Shown here: in pieces, positions 54,055 to 62,367 of the stretch
Position numbering within the stretch: position 1 is the first letter of the stretch
Layout of the letters: every line of letters begins with the position of its first letter
From: Gilvimarinus sp. DA14
Lineage (GTDB): Bacteria; Pseudomonadota; Gammaproteobacteria; Pseudomonadales; Cellvibrionaceae
Assembly (NCBI RefSeq): GCF_024204685.1
Contig: NZ_CP100350.1
Span: 3,870,501 to 3,934,500 of the forward strand
DNA: 64,000 bases
Direction: 5' to 3'
Program-made: the position numbers and the translations under genes
The notes under the pieces: generated by a model
Database searches by the model: none
What the model was told of the DNA's origin: nothing
What the model saw: the letters and a program-made list of their open reading frames with translations, nothing else

Positions 54055-54749
54055 ATTATTTGACGGAAGAGCGCAAAAACAGTCTGTCCTCCGAGTATGT
54101 GCTGGGCACTCTACACGGCCGGGCGCGGCTGCGTTATCAGAGCTTGCTGGTAGCTCATCGGCCCATGCGCCAGGCCTTGTGGCGCTGGGAGAAACACTTA
54201 AATGCCCTGGGGGCGGCGCTGCCTGAGCAAACGCCAGACCCAGGCGTGTGGGAGCGCATTCAGCAGCGACTTGGGTTTGTCGCTGAGCCGAATAACGTCA
54301 CCTCATTGGATACCAAGCGAGATGCCGCGAATCGCTGGCGCTGGCTGGCTGCCGCTGCCAGTATCGCCGCCATTGCTTTGGCTGTTGTGCTAATGCGGCA
54401 AACCCCCGTAACGCCGCCTGTGCCCTCGCAAGTGGCGGTAGTGCAGGGCAGCGCGGCTGAGGCGCTGTGGCTGATTGAGTTAACCGAATCCAATATTCAG
54501 ATTCAGGCGACCTCGCAGTTTGCCCCCCAGCCGGATAAAGACTACGAGCTGTGGCTGGTGGCCGCCGATGGGCGGGCGCCTGTGTCTCTGGGCCTGCTGC
54601 CCGAATCGGGCCGGGCGAGCCTGGCGCGCGATCCGCTGTTTGATCGGGTTGATGTGGCGGCGCTGGCGGTGAGTCTGGAGCCGCCCGGCGGTTCACCCAC
54701 AGGTTCGCCGACCGAGGTGTTGTACACGGCGCAGCTGGTTACCCTGTAA
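54051..54749 (+). CDS. RskA-like anti-sigma factor
   Basis: Product of 232 residues. The cytosolic N-terminal sigma-binding region (SSEYVLGTLHGRARLRYQSLL, RQALWRWEKHLNALGAALPEQ) is followed by one membrane helix near residue 100 (WLAAAASIAAIALAVVLM). A periplasmic RskA C-terminal domain completes it (AALWLIELTESNIQI, DKDYELWLVAADGRAPVSLGLLPESG). ATG at 54051 is preferred over an in-frame GTG at 54039 because GGAG lies just upstream and it overlaps the sigma stop. The single-span layout suggests release of the sigma factor by regulated proteolysis. Confidence 0.9.
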   Translation: MNYLTEERKNSLSSEYVLGTLHGRARLRYQSLLVAHRPMRQALWRWEKHLNALGAALPEQTPDPGVWERIQQRLGFVAEPNNVTSLDTKRDAANRWRWLAAAASIAAIALAVVLMRQTPVTPPVPSQVAVVQGSAAEALWLIELTESNIQIQATSQFAPQPDKDYELWLVAADGRAPVSLGLLPESGRASLARDPLFDRVDVAALAVSLEPPGGSPTGSPTEVLYTAQLVTL

Positions 54750-54767
54750 TTTAACCTGCGTCAGCAC

Positions 54768-54802
54768 AAAAAGCCGAATGCGAAATGCATTCGGCTTTTT
54801 TT
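54768..54802 (+). terminator. Intrinsic terminator after the anti-sigma gene
   Basis: A 14-bp perfect stem, AAAAAGCCGAATGC with GCATTCGGCTTTTT, around GAAAT and followed by more T. It separates the sigma/anti-sigma transcript from the DUF4331 operon, which therefore needs its own promoter. Confidence 0.95.
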
Positions 54803-54819
54803 ATGTTTTTTGAAAAACT

Positions 54820-54848
54820 TGAATCCAGTATCGCCGCTGTCTCGTTAC
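54820..54848 (+). promoter_or_regulatory. Candidate ECF-type promoter of the DUF4331 operon
   Basis: TGAATCC (54820-54826), 15 bases ending in TGTC, then TCGTTAC (54842-54848), 33 bases before the DUF4331 start. Compared with the motif before the sigma gene, TG-ATCC, TGTC and CGT are identical and the spacing is the same. The ATCC core also resembles the -35 reported for SigK-type sigma factors. Confidence 0.7.
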
Positions 54849-54880
54849 GGGTATGAAGTCCCGTTAAAAGGAGATAAACC

Positions 54881-56470
54881 ATGCGATTTCAAAAACTCAC
54901 TCTCGCCATTGCCGTATTGTGCGGCAGCTTAAGTTTGCAAACCCAAGCCTCCAGTCACCGCGAGGCGCCCAACCTGACCCGTATGCCTACTGTGGATTCG
55001 GCGGATTTTTACGCGTTTAACAGCTACGAGCCCGGCCGGGGCGATTACGTCACCCTGATTGCCAACTATATCCCTCTGCAAGATGCCTATGGTGGCCCTA
55101 ACTATTTCGCCATGGACCCCGCAGCGGTCTACAGCATTCATATCGATAACGATGGCGATGCCGTGGAAGATATCACCTACCAGTTCCGCTTTAGTCAGCA
55201 CTTGCCTGGCGATGGCGAAGGGGTTGCTTTAAATGTGGGGCCCGAGGGCGACACTAAAAGCATTGCCGTGCCTCTGAAAAATGTCGGCGGTATCTCGGCT
55301 AACGATATGTCGGCGGCCAACTTTTCGGAAAGTTACACCCTGTCCGTTGTGGCCGGAGATCGACGTACAGGCACTAGCATGATGGCTCAGGCCGCTGACG
55401 GTTCGGGTACTGATTTTGCCAAGCCCTTGGACTACATCGGCAACAAAACCTTTGGCTCGATGGAAGGTTACGCCGAATACGCGCACAGCTTTGTTCACGA
55501 AGTTTCCATTCCCGAGTGCGACATGAATGGCCGCGTTTTTGTGGGTCAGCGCAAAGACCCTTTCACGGTTAATCTGGGCAAAACTTTTGACTTGGTGAAC
55601 TATGTACCGGTTGAAGGCGATAGTGCCCCCGGCGCCGGTGATGGTGGAGGCTTCCCAGGCGGTATTACCCAGTCCACCGAGAACGATGATCTGCGTTGGA
55701 AGAATGTTACCGCGCTGGCCATTGAAGTGCCCAAGTCCTGTGTGACGGGTAACGGCAACGGCGTGATTGGTGCCTGGACCACTGCCAGTCTGCCTCAGGC
55801 GCGCATTCTTAACCCACAGGCTGACTTTGCTAAACCCGAGGTGAACGGCGGTGCGCTGACTCAAGTGTCGCGTCTGGGTAGCCCGCTGGTGAACGAGTTG
55901 GTTATCGGCTTAAAAGATAAAGATACCTTCTCGGCCAGCGAGCCCAAAGACGATGGTCAGTTCGCCGATTATGTGACTCACCCCAGTTTGCCCGAGCTGT
56001 TAAACATTTTATTTAAAGATCCGGTCAATCAAACCCTAGGCACCGACATTGAAACCTTGGCCCCCACCAACTATCCGCGCATGGATCTGGTGACAGCTTT
56101 TCTCACAGGTTTTGAAGGTGTCAACCAGCAGGCCACGGTCACTCCGTCGGAAATGCTGCGCTTAAACACAGGCATACCCGCAACACCCGCCGAAGAGCAA
56201 TCGGCTTTTGGTGTGGCTGGTGATGATCTGGCGGGCTTTCCTAACGGACGTCGCCCCGGCGATGACGTCGTGGATATCGCGCTGCGCGTGGTGATGGGGC
56301 GTCTGTGTTATCCCATCCCCGTGGCCGGAACCGATACCGACTTGGGGCTGTGCGCACCGGAAGATGCCGCTGTGGGTAACGTCCCCTTTACCGATGGCGC
56401 GCCACTTAATGCCAGCATGATGGATATGCACTTCCCCTATCTGGCCAATCCCATTGCCGGATCGGAATAA
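54881..56470 (+). CDS. Secreted DUF4331 protein
   Basis: Product of 529 residues with a signal peptide (LTLAIAVLCGSLSLQTQA) followed at once by the DUF4331 hallmark ASSHREAPNLTRMPTVDSADFYAFNSYEPG. Other typical blocks are YSIHIDNDGDAVEDITYQFRF, HEVSIPECDMNGRVFVGQR, LGSPLVNELVIGLKDKDTF, RPGDDVVDIALRVVMGRLCY and the closing MDMHFPYLANPI. The DGD-type stretches may bind calcium. The family has no assigned activity. It is first in a four-gene operon behind an ECF promoter. GGAG provides the ribosome-binding site. Confidence 0.88.
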   Translation: MRFQKLTLAIAVLCGSLSLQTQASSHREAPNLTRMPTVDSADFYAFNSYEPGRGDYVTLIANYIPLQDAYGGPNYFAMDPAAVYSIHIDNDGDAVEDITYQFRFSQHLPGDGEGVALNVGPEGDTKSIAVPLKNVGGISANDMSAANFSESYTLSVVAGDRRTGTSMMAQAADGSGTDFAKPLDYIGNKTFGSMEGYAEYAHSFVHEVSIPECDMNGRVFVGQRKDPFTVNLGKTFDLVNYVPVEGDSAPGAGDGGGFPGGITQSTENDDLRWKNVTALAIEVPKSCVTGNGNGVIGAWTTASLPQARILNPQADFAKPEVNGGALTQVSRLGSPLVNELVIGLKDKDTFSASEPKDDGQFADYVTHPSLPELLNILFKDPVNQTLGTDIETLAPTNYPRMDLVTAFLTGFEGVNQQATVTPSEMLRLNTGIPATPAEEQSAFGVAGDDLAGFPNGRRPGDDVVDIALRVVMGRLCYPIPVAGTDTDLGLCAPEDAAVGNVPFTDGAPLNASMMDMHFPYLANPIAGSE

Positions 56471-56480
56471 GGAGGCTGTT

Positions 56481-57005
56481 ATGAAACTCTCTACCCGAAG
56501 CGTGACTCTAGCGGCTGTGATGGGAGCCTTGCTGGTCGGTTGCGGCAGCGATAGCGACGACCATAAACCCATGCCGGAACCCGAGCCGCAAAACACCGCG
56601 CCTCAAGCGACAAGCGCCAACTTTGTCACTCAAGCCGATGTGGCATTAATGGATAACTTGAGCGGTACGGACGCTGATGGCGATTCGCTGACATTTGCAC
56701 TGCAAAGCGAACCCGCGACGGGCGAGCTGGTGTTAGAAAGTGACGGTAGCTTTACCTACACGCCACCGGCAGCCAGCACCGGAACGGCAAGCTTTAGTTT
56801 TGTGGTTTCCGACGGCATGAAGGACTCGGCCCCCGCCGAGGTACACATTGTCATCGAGGCACAAATGCTGTCATTCAGTGCCTACAGCCGCGATGTGTAT
56901 AACCAGGAGGCGACGGCGGAGCCTTTGCCGCTAAATGGTCGGGTGTTGGAGGATGATGTCGAGTCTCCCAACGCCTACGACGATTTGTTGCAAAGCGCCG
57001 ATTGA
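56481..57005 (+). CDS. Lipoprotein with cadherin/tandem-95-like repeat domain
   Basis: Product of 174 residues. The signal peptide ends in LLVGC, a lipobox. An acidic/proline linker is followed by one Ig-like domain (about 38-122: NTAPQATSANFVTQ, GTDADGDSLTFALQSEPATG, GSFTYTPP, FSFVVSDG), typical of calcium-dependent adhesin repeats. About 50 residues of unassigned C-terminus remain. ATG at 56481 follows AGGAGG; an in-frame ATG at 56454 lies inside the upstream gene. Second gene of the DUF4331 operon. It may anchor or assist the DUF4331 protein at the membrane; this is an inference. Confidence 0.82.
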   Translation: MKLSTRSVTLAAVMGALLVGCGSDSDDHKPMPEPEPQNTAPQATSANFVTQADVALMDNLSGTDADGDSLTFALQSEPATGELVLESDGSFTYTPPAASTGTASFSFVVSDGMKDSAPAEVHIVIEAQMLSFSAYSRDVYNQEATAEPLPLNGRVLEDDVESPNAYDDLLQSAD

Positions 57006-57012
57006 TAGGGAG

Positions 57013-57044
57013 CCGCTACCGTCCGAAAGATTGGGCGGTAGCGG
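57013..57044 (+). repeat. Intercistronic hairpin between the lipoprotein and TPR genes
   Basis: CCGCTACCG and CGGTAGCGG form a perfect 9-bp stem around a 14-base loop, without a T-run. It lies in the only real gap inside the operon. It may tune relative expression by mRNA processing or partial termination. Confidence 0.55.
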
Positions 57045-57073
57045 TGTTAATCAACGCAGCAAAGGTGTATTCC

Positions 57074-58201
57074 ATGAAAGCTATGACGCTAACAGCCAAA
57101 CAATGGCTATTAATTGCATTCAGTTCAATCGTCGGTGTTGCTGCATTACCGGGCAACGCTAAACCCTACACGCCCAGCCACTCCGATCAAGTGGTGGTGG
57201 ATTGGGGGGAGCCTGTGAGCACCGCTGCCAACCTGCCTGCACAGAGCGCCGCTGATACTTTGCGCTGGGCGGTCCGTCAGGTAGTTCAAGCAAAAAAGCC
57301 GGGGCAAAGCTTTCGTTACGCGCTGGCGCAGCAGGCGCTGGATGAGCTAACTCTGGCCCAAATCACCGGCGCGGCTGAACGTGTGGAGCTCTGGCGTCTG
57401 CGGGCCTCACTGGCGCAGCACAGCCACCGTTTTGATGAGGCGCAAGATAATTTACAACAGGTGCTGGCTTTAGCGCCCGAGCATATAGAAGCGCGCTTAA
57501 TGGCGGCGCGTATTGCGCTTTTAAGAGGCGAGCATGTGTCTGCCCAGCAGCATTGTCAGAAGCTGCTAGGTGTGAGTGATTTACTCACCGCGTCGGCTTG
57601 TTTACTCGAAGTACGCTCGGTGAGCGCGAGCGCTGAGCAAGCTTATCCGCCCCTCAAGCAGCTGGTAGAGCGCAGCGGCTGGCCCGATGATGCCCGGCGC
57701 CCCTGGTTAGAGCAAATGCTGGCATCAATGGCCGAGCGACAGGGAAAATTTGAAGAGGCGGCCCAGTGGTTATCTTTGCCGGTGGACGAGCAGAGTGTCA
57801 GCTATCTGTCTCAGTGGGCGGATCTGCAACTGCGTTTAGATAAACCCCGCCGAGTTATGCACGTTATTAGCTCTCTCGAAATAGCACCCGATAATCTTGA
57901 TGATGTGCTGTTACTGCAAATGGCGTTAGCGGAAAACATGCTCGGTGAAAAAAATCAGTGGCAGTCGCGTATGGAGCGCCGTGTGGCCCTGCGCGAAGCA
58001 CGCAACGACTGGCAGCACGCGGCCCACCTCAGTCGCTATTACTTAGATATAGACCCCGACGCCCAGCGTGCTCTGTTCTGGGCGCGCCGAAATATAAAAG
58101 CTGCCCGGGAGCCTTATGATAGAGAGCTTTTGCGTCGCGCAGAGCAAGCGGCGTTAACGCGCAACCCAAGCATGGATCGTTCAGGGGGTAATCGCTCATG
58201 A
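57074..58201 (+). CDS. Exported tetratricopeptide-repeat protein
   Basis: Product of 375 residues with an N-terminal signal or anchor (WLLIAFSSIVGVAALPGNA). The body is alpha-helical with TPR-like units, for example WRLRASLAQHSHRFDEAQDNLQQVLALAPEHIEARLMAARIALLRGEH at about 108-160. The helical pattern continues to LSRYYLDIDPDAQRALFWARRN near the end. ATG at 57074 is chosen over 57002 because it begins the signal peptide. The stop overlaps the HupE-like start (ATGA). A scaffold role for the operon products is an inference. Confidence 0.78.
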   Translation: MKAMTLTAKQWLLIAFSSIVGVAALPGNAKPYTPSHSDQVVVDWGEPVSTAANLPAQSAADTLRWAVRQVVQAKKPGQSFRYALAQQALDELTLAQITGAAERVELWRLRASLAQHSHRFDEAQDNLQQVLALAPEHIEARLMAARIALLRGEHVSAQQHCQKLLGVSDLLTASACLLEVRSVSASAEQAYPPLKQLVERSGWPDDARRPWLEQMLASMAERQGKFEEAAQWLSLPVDEQSVSYLSQWADLQLRLDKPRRVMHVISSLEIAPDNLDDVLLLQMALAENMLGEKNQWQSRMERRVALREARNDWQHAAHLSRYYLDIDPDAQRALFWARRNIKAAREPYDRELLRRAEQAALTRNPSMDRSGGNRS

Positions 58202-59289
58202 AATGGTTACTTTGCTTTTTGCTATTTCTGCCGCTGCTCGCCAGTGGCCATCAATTAAGCACGGCGTATATGTCGTTGGAACGCACCGACTCCAGTGTTT
58301 TAGAGGGGCAATTACAGTGGCGCCTTTACGATCTTGAGCGCAGTCTGCGACTCGATAGTAATCGCGATGGCAAGTTGACTTGGGGCGAAATTAAAGCCCG
58401 CGAAGCGGCAATCGGCCAGTTTCTTGGCGAACGTTTACGTTTTGTTCAAGGTGGCGTCGCCTGCACATTAAATAGCGCCTCGTTGCACCAGCTGGATCGA
58501 CACTATGCCGAGCCCTACCTGTTATTACCCCTAAAGGTGCAGTGCCCGATTAGCGGTGATCTTACGCTTCGCTATACCGCGTTTTTTAGTCAGGACGCCG
58601 ATCACAAACTGCTACTTAGTGTGGAAGAAGGGGATAGTGCCATTTCACGAGTGATCAGCGGTCAGCAACAAGAGGTCACCATCGCTTCGTCAGGCGGTTT
58701 CTGGCAGGGCTTTAGCGATTATGTGTACCAGGGCGTGGTCCATATTCTAATCGGCTGGGATCATATTCTGTTTTTGCTTTGTTTGCTCTTGGTGGCCGTG
58801 TTGAGTCGTCGCGATCGCCAGTGGCAAGCGCGCGCCGCAAAGCGGGAGATTATTCTTTACACCCTGACCATCGTGACCGCTTTTACGCTGGCCCACTCAA
58901 TTACCTTAACCGCAACCGCCTTGGGGTGGATTGATCTTCCCAGCCGTTGGGTAGAGATCGGCATTGCCGCTACCGTGATCTTTGCAGCAGTGAACAATAT
59001 TGTGGTGCTGTTTTGGCGAATAGGGTGGATCACCTTTGGGTTTGGTCTGCTACACGGTATGGGCTTTGCCGGTGTGCTGGGCGAGCTGGGGTTACCACAG
59101 CAGGGCAAACTAACCGCTGTGATCGGCTTTAACCTTGGGGTCGAGCTGGGTCAGTTAGCGATTATTGCGTTGCTCTTGCCCCTCTTAATGCTGTGTCGCA
59201 ACGGCCAGTGGTATCGCCGCTGGGCGATGCCAGCAGGATCGGTGCTGATTGCGCTGCTGGGTGCCCGCTGGCTACTGGAGCGGCTGTAA
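58198..59289 (+). CDS. HupE/UreJ-family membrane protein with N-terminal periplasmic domain
   Basis: Product of 363 residues. A signal peptide (LCFLLFLPLLASG) is followed by a periplasmic domain of about 150 residues that includes an EF-hand-like loop, DSNRDGKLTWGEIK (about 53-66). About six membrane helices follow from residue 175. The first begins with HILIGWDHILFLL, matching the H-P-x-x-G-x-D-H signature of HupE/UreJ nickel-permease-like proteins with Pro replaced by Ile. Further conserved residues are AHSITLT and FGLLHGMGFAG. Last gene of the operon. Metal transport is possible but unproven for this subgroup. Confidence 0.85.
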   Translation: MKWLLCFLLFLPLLASGHQLSTAYMSLERTDSSVLEGQLQWRLYDLERSLRLDSNRDGKLTWGEIKAREAAIGQFLGERLRFVQGGVACTLNSASLHQLDRHYAEPYLLLPLKVQCPISGDLTLRYTAFFSQDADHKLLLSVEEGDSAISRVISGQQQEVTIASSGGFWQGFSDYVYQGVVHILIGWDHILFLLCLLLVAVLSRRDRQWQARAAKREIILYTLTIVTAFTLAHSITLTATALGWIDLPSRWVEIGIAATVIFAAVNNIVVLFWRIGWITFGFGLLHGMGFAGVLGELGLPQQGKLTAVIGFNLGVELGQLAIIALLLPLLMLCRNGQWYRRWAMPAGSVLIALLGARWLLERL

Positions 59290-59320
59290 GCTTTACATAG
59301 TTGGCGGCACTTTTAACCGA

Positions 59321-59575
59321 TCAGTGCTGGCGTAAGGCCTCAATAAGCTCGCTTTTGTTTAGCTTAGAGCGGCCTTCAATTCCAATTTCTTGCGCGCGGC
59401 GATACAGCTGCTCGTAGGTCCAGTCTTCATAGGATGAAGATTTGCCGCCGCGTTTGGCGGCCTTGCGGCGCGGGGTGTTTGCTATCCGCGCCGCTTTTTC
59501 TTTGCTTGCTCCCTGATCGCGCAACGCCTCGTATTGCTCGTCGTCTTTAATGCTGGCGCCATGATTTTTTACCAT
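59321..59575 (-). CDS. Small Rho_N-domain (SAP-like) protein
   Basis: Product of 84 residues, strongly basic in the middle (ARIANTPRRKAAKRGGKSS). The C-terminal helix-extended-loop domain YEQLYRRAQEIGIEGRSKLNKSELIEALR is of the Rho termination factor N-terminal type. The N-terminal MVKNHGASIKDDEQYEALRDQGASKEKAARIAN is a conserved plasmid-stabilisation-like motif found in many short stress proteins. ATG at 59575 (minus) with AGAGG upstream is preferred to a longer frame. Nucleic-acid binding is inferred. Divergent from cheV. Confidence 0.8.
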   Translation of the reverse strand: MVKNHGASIKDDEQYEALRDQGASKEKAARIANTPRRKAAKRGGKSSSYEDWTYEQLYRRAQEIGIEGRSKLNKSELIEALRQH

Positions 59576-59661
59576 TACTTTTACCTCTACTTGTTGAGTG
59601 TTTCCCGGTCTCACGCAAAATATGTACCTGTAAAGGCGGGTAAGCGCTATGGTCGCTAACA

Positions 59662-59698
59662 CCTAGGCGCTGCTAGAATGGTAATAAATCTACCTAGG
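59662..59698. promoter_or_regulatory. Paired CCTAGG sites between the Rho_N gene and cheV
   Basis: CCTAGG occurs at 59662-59667 and at 59693-59698, the latter inside the 10-bp palindrome TACCTAGGTA. The sites are 31 bases apart, about three helical turns. A third CTAG lies between. CTAG is rare in this bacterial group, so the clustering in a divergent promoter region is notable; a shared operator is possible. Confidence 0.4.
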
Positions 59699-59712
59699 TA
59701 AATATCGCATTA

Positions 59713-60588
59713 ATGAAACAAGACGCTTCAAATCAGGGGTTATTGCTGTTTTGGTTAACACAAAAACAGCGCTTCGCGCTCGGCACCCTCAAAATCCGTG
59801 AGATTGTGCCTTTTACCAAGTTGACGCCTATGCCCGAGTCTCACCCGGCGATACTCGGCGCGGCTAATATTCGCGGCACCACCATGCCGGTGATTGATAT
59901 GGCCGCCGCAGTGGGGGGCGCACGTTTAAGCGCTGAAGAGACTCGTGCCGGTTATATCGTGATTACTGATTGTCAGCGCAAAACCGTGGGTTTTTTAGTG
60001 CGTGCACTGGATCGTATTTCGGAAAAAAGCTGGCGCGATATTGAGGCGCCACCCAAGAGTCTGGGCCGTAATGCCTGTGTCACAGGGGTTACCCGGGTGG
60101 ATGATCAGCTGGTGCAGGTTATTGATGTAGAGCACATTTTTTCAGTGATTTACGGACCCGAGCAGGTACAAGCCAGTGGTGATTTAAGCGCACAACAAAC
60201 CGCCAAATTACAGGCGTTGAATATTCTCGTGGTGGACGATTCTTCGGTGGCGCGCAAGCAATTGTCTGACGCTCTGGACTACCTGGGCATTCGCTACCGC
60301 ATGACAGCTAATGGCCAGACGGCGCTGGATATAATGCGCGAAGCCGCCAGTGGCGGTGCGCCCATCGATTTATTGGTCAGCGATATCGAAATGCCGGGGC
60401 TGGATGGCTACGAGCTGGCCTTTGCCGTGCGCGATGACCCTAAGCTCGCCGGTGCCTATATTATTCTGCACACGTCTATCTCCAGTGAAATCAGTGTTAG
60501 CCAGGCCCACCAGGTGGGTGCCAACGAAGCCCTGACCAAGTTTGATGTCGACGAGCTGGTGCAGGCGATGCTGCGCGGTGCTGAATAA
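59713..60588 (+). CDS. cheV: Chemotaxis coupling protein CheV (CheW plus receiver domain)
   Basis: Links chemoreceptors to the CheA kinase and can be phosphorylated. Product of 291 residues. The CheW domain covers about 8-155 (LGTLKIREIVPFTKLTPMPESHPAILGAANIRGTTMPVIDM). The receiver domain covers about 172-290, with the DD pair in ILVVDDSSVARKQL, the phosphoacceptor Asp in LLVSDIEMPGLDGYEL and Lys in ALTKFD. It is a stand-alone chemotaxis gene; no che or fla cluster is in the window. Confidence 0.93.
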   Translation: MKQDASNQGLLLFWLTQKQRFALGTLKIREIVPFTKLTPMPESHPAILGAANIRGTTMPVIDMAAAVGGARLSAEETRAGYIVITDCQRKTVGFLVRALDRISEKSWRDIEAPPKSLGRNACVTGVTRVDDQLVQVIDVEHIFSVIYGPEQVQASGDLSAQQTAKLQALNILVVDDSSVARKQLSDALDYLGIRYRMTANGQTALDIMREAASGGAPIDLLVSDIEMPGLDGYELAFAVRDDPKLAGAYIILHTSISSEISVSQAHQVGANEALTKFDVDELVQAMLRGAE

Positions 60589-60640
60589 TAGAATAATCGT
60601 GTTCGTAAATCTGCAATAAATCTCTGCGAGCATCGGGTTA

Positions 60641-60702
60641 GGTGCATGCGACTACTCAAGTGCTCAGTCTGGGTTGCTGAGTAGTCGGATTAATTCCGCA
60701 CC
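60641..60702 (+). promoter_or_regulatory. Structured leader upstream of the PiT gene
   Basis: CGACTACTCA (60649-60658) pairs perfectly with TGAGTAGTCG (60678-60687), and flanking GGTGC/GCACC (60641-60645, 60698-60702) can close an outer stem. A competing inner pair, CTCAG/CTGAG, overlaps the first. The structure lies 31 bases before the PiT start. It is either a terminator of cheV without a T-run or a leader element; no known riboswitch class is recognised. Confidence 0.5.
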
Positions 60703-60732
60703 TGAGTCCATTGGCCACAGCAGAGATCATCC

Positions 60733-62331
60733 ATGTCGCACAACTCGCGCCAAGCACCCGCGTTTAATAAAACCTCCGATACGCCGTTTAACCTTTTCTT
60801 TATCGCGCTCTTGGCGTTGGTCGGGTTTTACTTTTTGTACTGGGGGGTGAACTACACCGAAGATCATCACCTGCCCATATTTCTCGCCGCGTCGGCTTTT
60901 GGCCTCTTTATGGCCTTTAATATCGGTGGCAATGATGTAGCTAACGCCTTCGGCACCAGTGTGGGGGCGGGTACCTTAACCGTTAAACAGGCGCTGTTGG
61001 TGGCAGCGGTGTTTGAGGTGAGTGGGGCGGTCATTGCCGGCGGGGAAGTTACCCAAACCATCCGCAAAGGAATTGTGGATTTATCCGGGTTTGAGGTTCA
61101 GGCGCTGGATTTTATTTTTATCATGATGGCGGCACTGTTAGCGGCCGCACTGTGGTTGTTGTTTGCCAGCCGGCGCGGTCTGCCGGTGTCGACCACTCAC
61201 TCAATTATCGGCGGTATTGTCGGCAGCTCCATTGCCCTGGGCGCTATTTTAGGTGGCAGTGATTCGGCGCTGGCCCTGGTGCACTGGGGGCAGATTGGTT
61301 CGATTGCTATTTCCTGGGTCTTGTCACCGCTGCTGGGTGGGCTGGTTTCCTACGGTCTTTTCTCCCTCATTAAACGCCATATTCTGCGCTATAACGAACA
61401 GGCAGAATCTGAGCTGGAAGTCATCAAGAAAGAAAAACGTGAATTTAAAAAGCAGCACAAAAAAGATTTTGAAAGACTCAGTGAGTTGCAGCAGATTTCC
61501 TACAACGGCGCCATGACCCGCGACTCGCATATTTTGGTGGACCCGGATTTTAGTGTTGAGGATATTGAGACCGACTATTACCGCAAGCTGTACGAGATTA
61601 ACGAGCGCAAGGACAGCTTGGATGCGACCCGGGCGCTGGAAACCTGGGTGCCGGTGATCGCCGCGCTGGGTGGGGCGATTATCAGCTCAATGCTGCTGTT
61701 CAAGGGTTTAAAGAATATTGATCTCCACCTGAGTACGCTGCACAACTTTTTAATTGTGGGAATGGTGTCGGCGAGCATTTGGATGGCAACCTATATTTAC
61801 GCGCGCACCTTAAAAAACACCTCGCTAAGTCGCTCGACGTTTTTAATGTTCAGCTGGATGCAGGTGTTTACCGCATCGGGTTTTGCTTTTAGTCATGGCT
61901 CCAATGATATTGCCAATGCCATTGGTCCTTTTGCCGCAATTTTGGATGTGTTGCGTACGGGAGTGGTGGGCAGTTCGGCGGCGGTGCCATCGGTGGTAAT
62001 GATTACTTTCGGTGTGGCACTGGTAGGTGGTTTATGGTTTGTGGGTAAAGAGGTTATTCAAACTGTGGGCCATAACCTGACGCAAATGCATCCGGCCTCG
62101 GGGTTCTCGGCCGAGCTGGCCGCCGCTGCGGTGGTGATGCTGGCATCACTATTAGGGTTGCCGGTATCCAGTACTCATATTTTGATCGGCGCTGTGCTGG
62201 GGATTGGCTTGGTGAATCGTCAAACAAATTGGGCACTGATGAAGCCTATCGGCCTGGCTTGGGTGATTACTTTGCCTGCGGCAGGGCTGCTGTCGGCGCT
62301 GTGCTTTTTTATTCTGCGACAATTGTTTTAA
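60733..62331 (+). CDS. PiT-family inorganic phosphate transporter
   Basis: Product of 532 residues, inner membrane, cation-coupled phosphate (metal-phosphate) uptake. The duplicated PiT signature is present: [21 protein letters not shown] near residue 60 and [16 protein letters not shown] near residue 385. About ten helices are split by a charged cytosolic loop (about 215-300) with a coiled-coil-like stretch ([18 protein letters not shown]). No PhoU-like (DUF47) partner precedes it. Convergent with katA; a perfect GC hairpin separates them. Confidence 0.93.
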   Translation: MSHNSRQAPAFNKTSDTPFNLFFIALLALVGFYFLYWGVNYTEDHHLPIFLAASAFGLFMAFNIGGNDVANAFGTSVGAGTLTVKQALLVAAVFEVSGAVIAGGEVTQTIRKGIVDLSGFEVQALDFIFIMMAALLAAALWLLFASRRGLPVSTTHSIIGGIVGSSIALGAILGGSDSALALVHWGQIGSIAISWVLSPLLGGLVSYGLFSLIKRHILRYNEQAESELEVIKKEKREFKKQHKKDFERLSELQQISYNGAMTRDSHILVDPDFSVEDIETDYYRKLYEINERKDSLDATRALETWVPVIAALGGAIISSMLLFKGLKNIDLHLSTLHNFLIVGMVSASIWMATYIYARTLKNTSLSRSTFLMFSWMQVFTASGFAFSHGSNDIANAIGPFAAILDVLRTGVVGSSAAVPSVVMITFGVALVGGLWFVGKEVIQTVGHNLTQMHPASGFSAELAAAAVVMLASLLGLPVSSTHILIGAVLGIGLVNRQTNWALMKPIGLAWVITLPAAGLLSALCFFILRQLF

Positions 62332-62339
62332 TGAAATAA

Positions 62340-62360
62340 GGGCGCCCTTAAAGGGCGCCC
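62340..62360. terminator. GC-rich palindrome between the PiT gene and katA
   Basis: GGGCGCCCTT and AAGGGCGCCC form a 10-bp stem around one base, between two convergent genes. There is no T-run, so it probably acts as a hairpin-only or 3'-end-protecting element on both transcripts. Confidence 0.6.
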
Positions 62361-62367
62361 ATCAACC

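Noticed and set aside
60611-60629. Pho box upstream of the PiT gene
   Set aside because: CTGCAATAAATCTCTGCGA resembles the consensus only partly; the second half-site is poor. PiT genes are also often not PhoB-activated.
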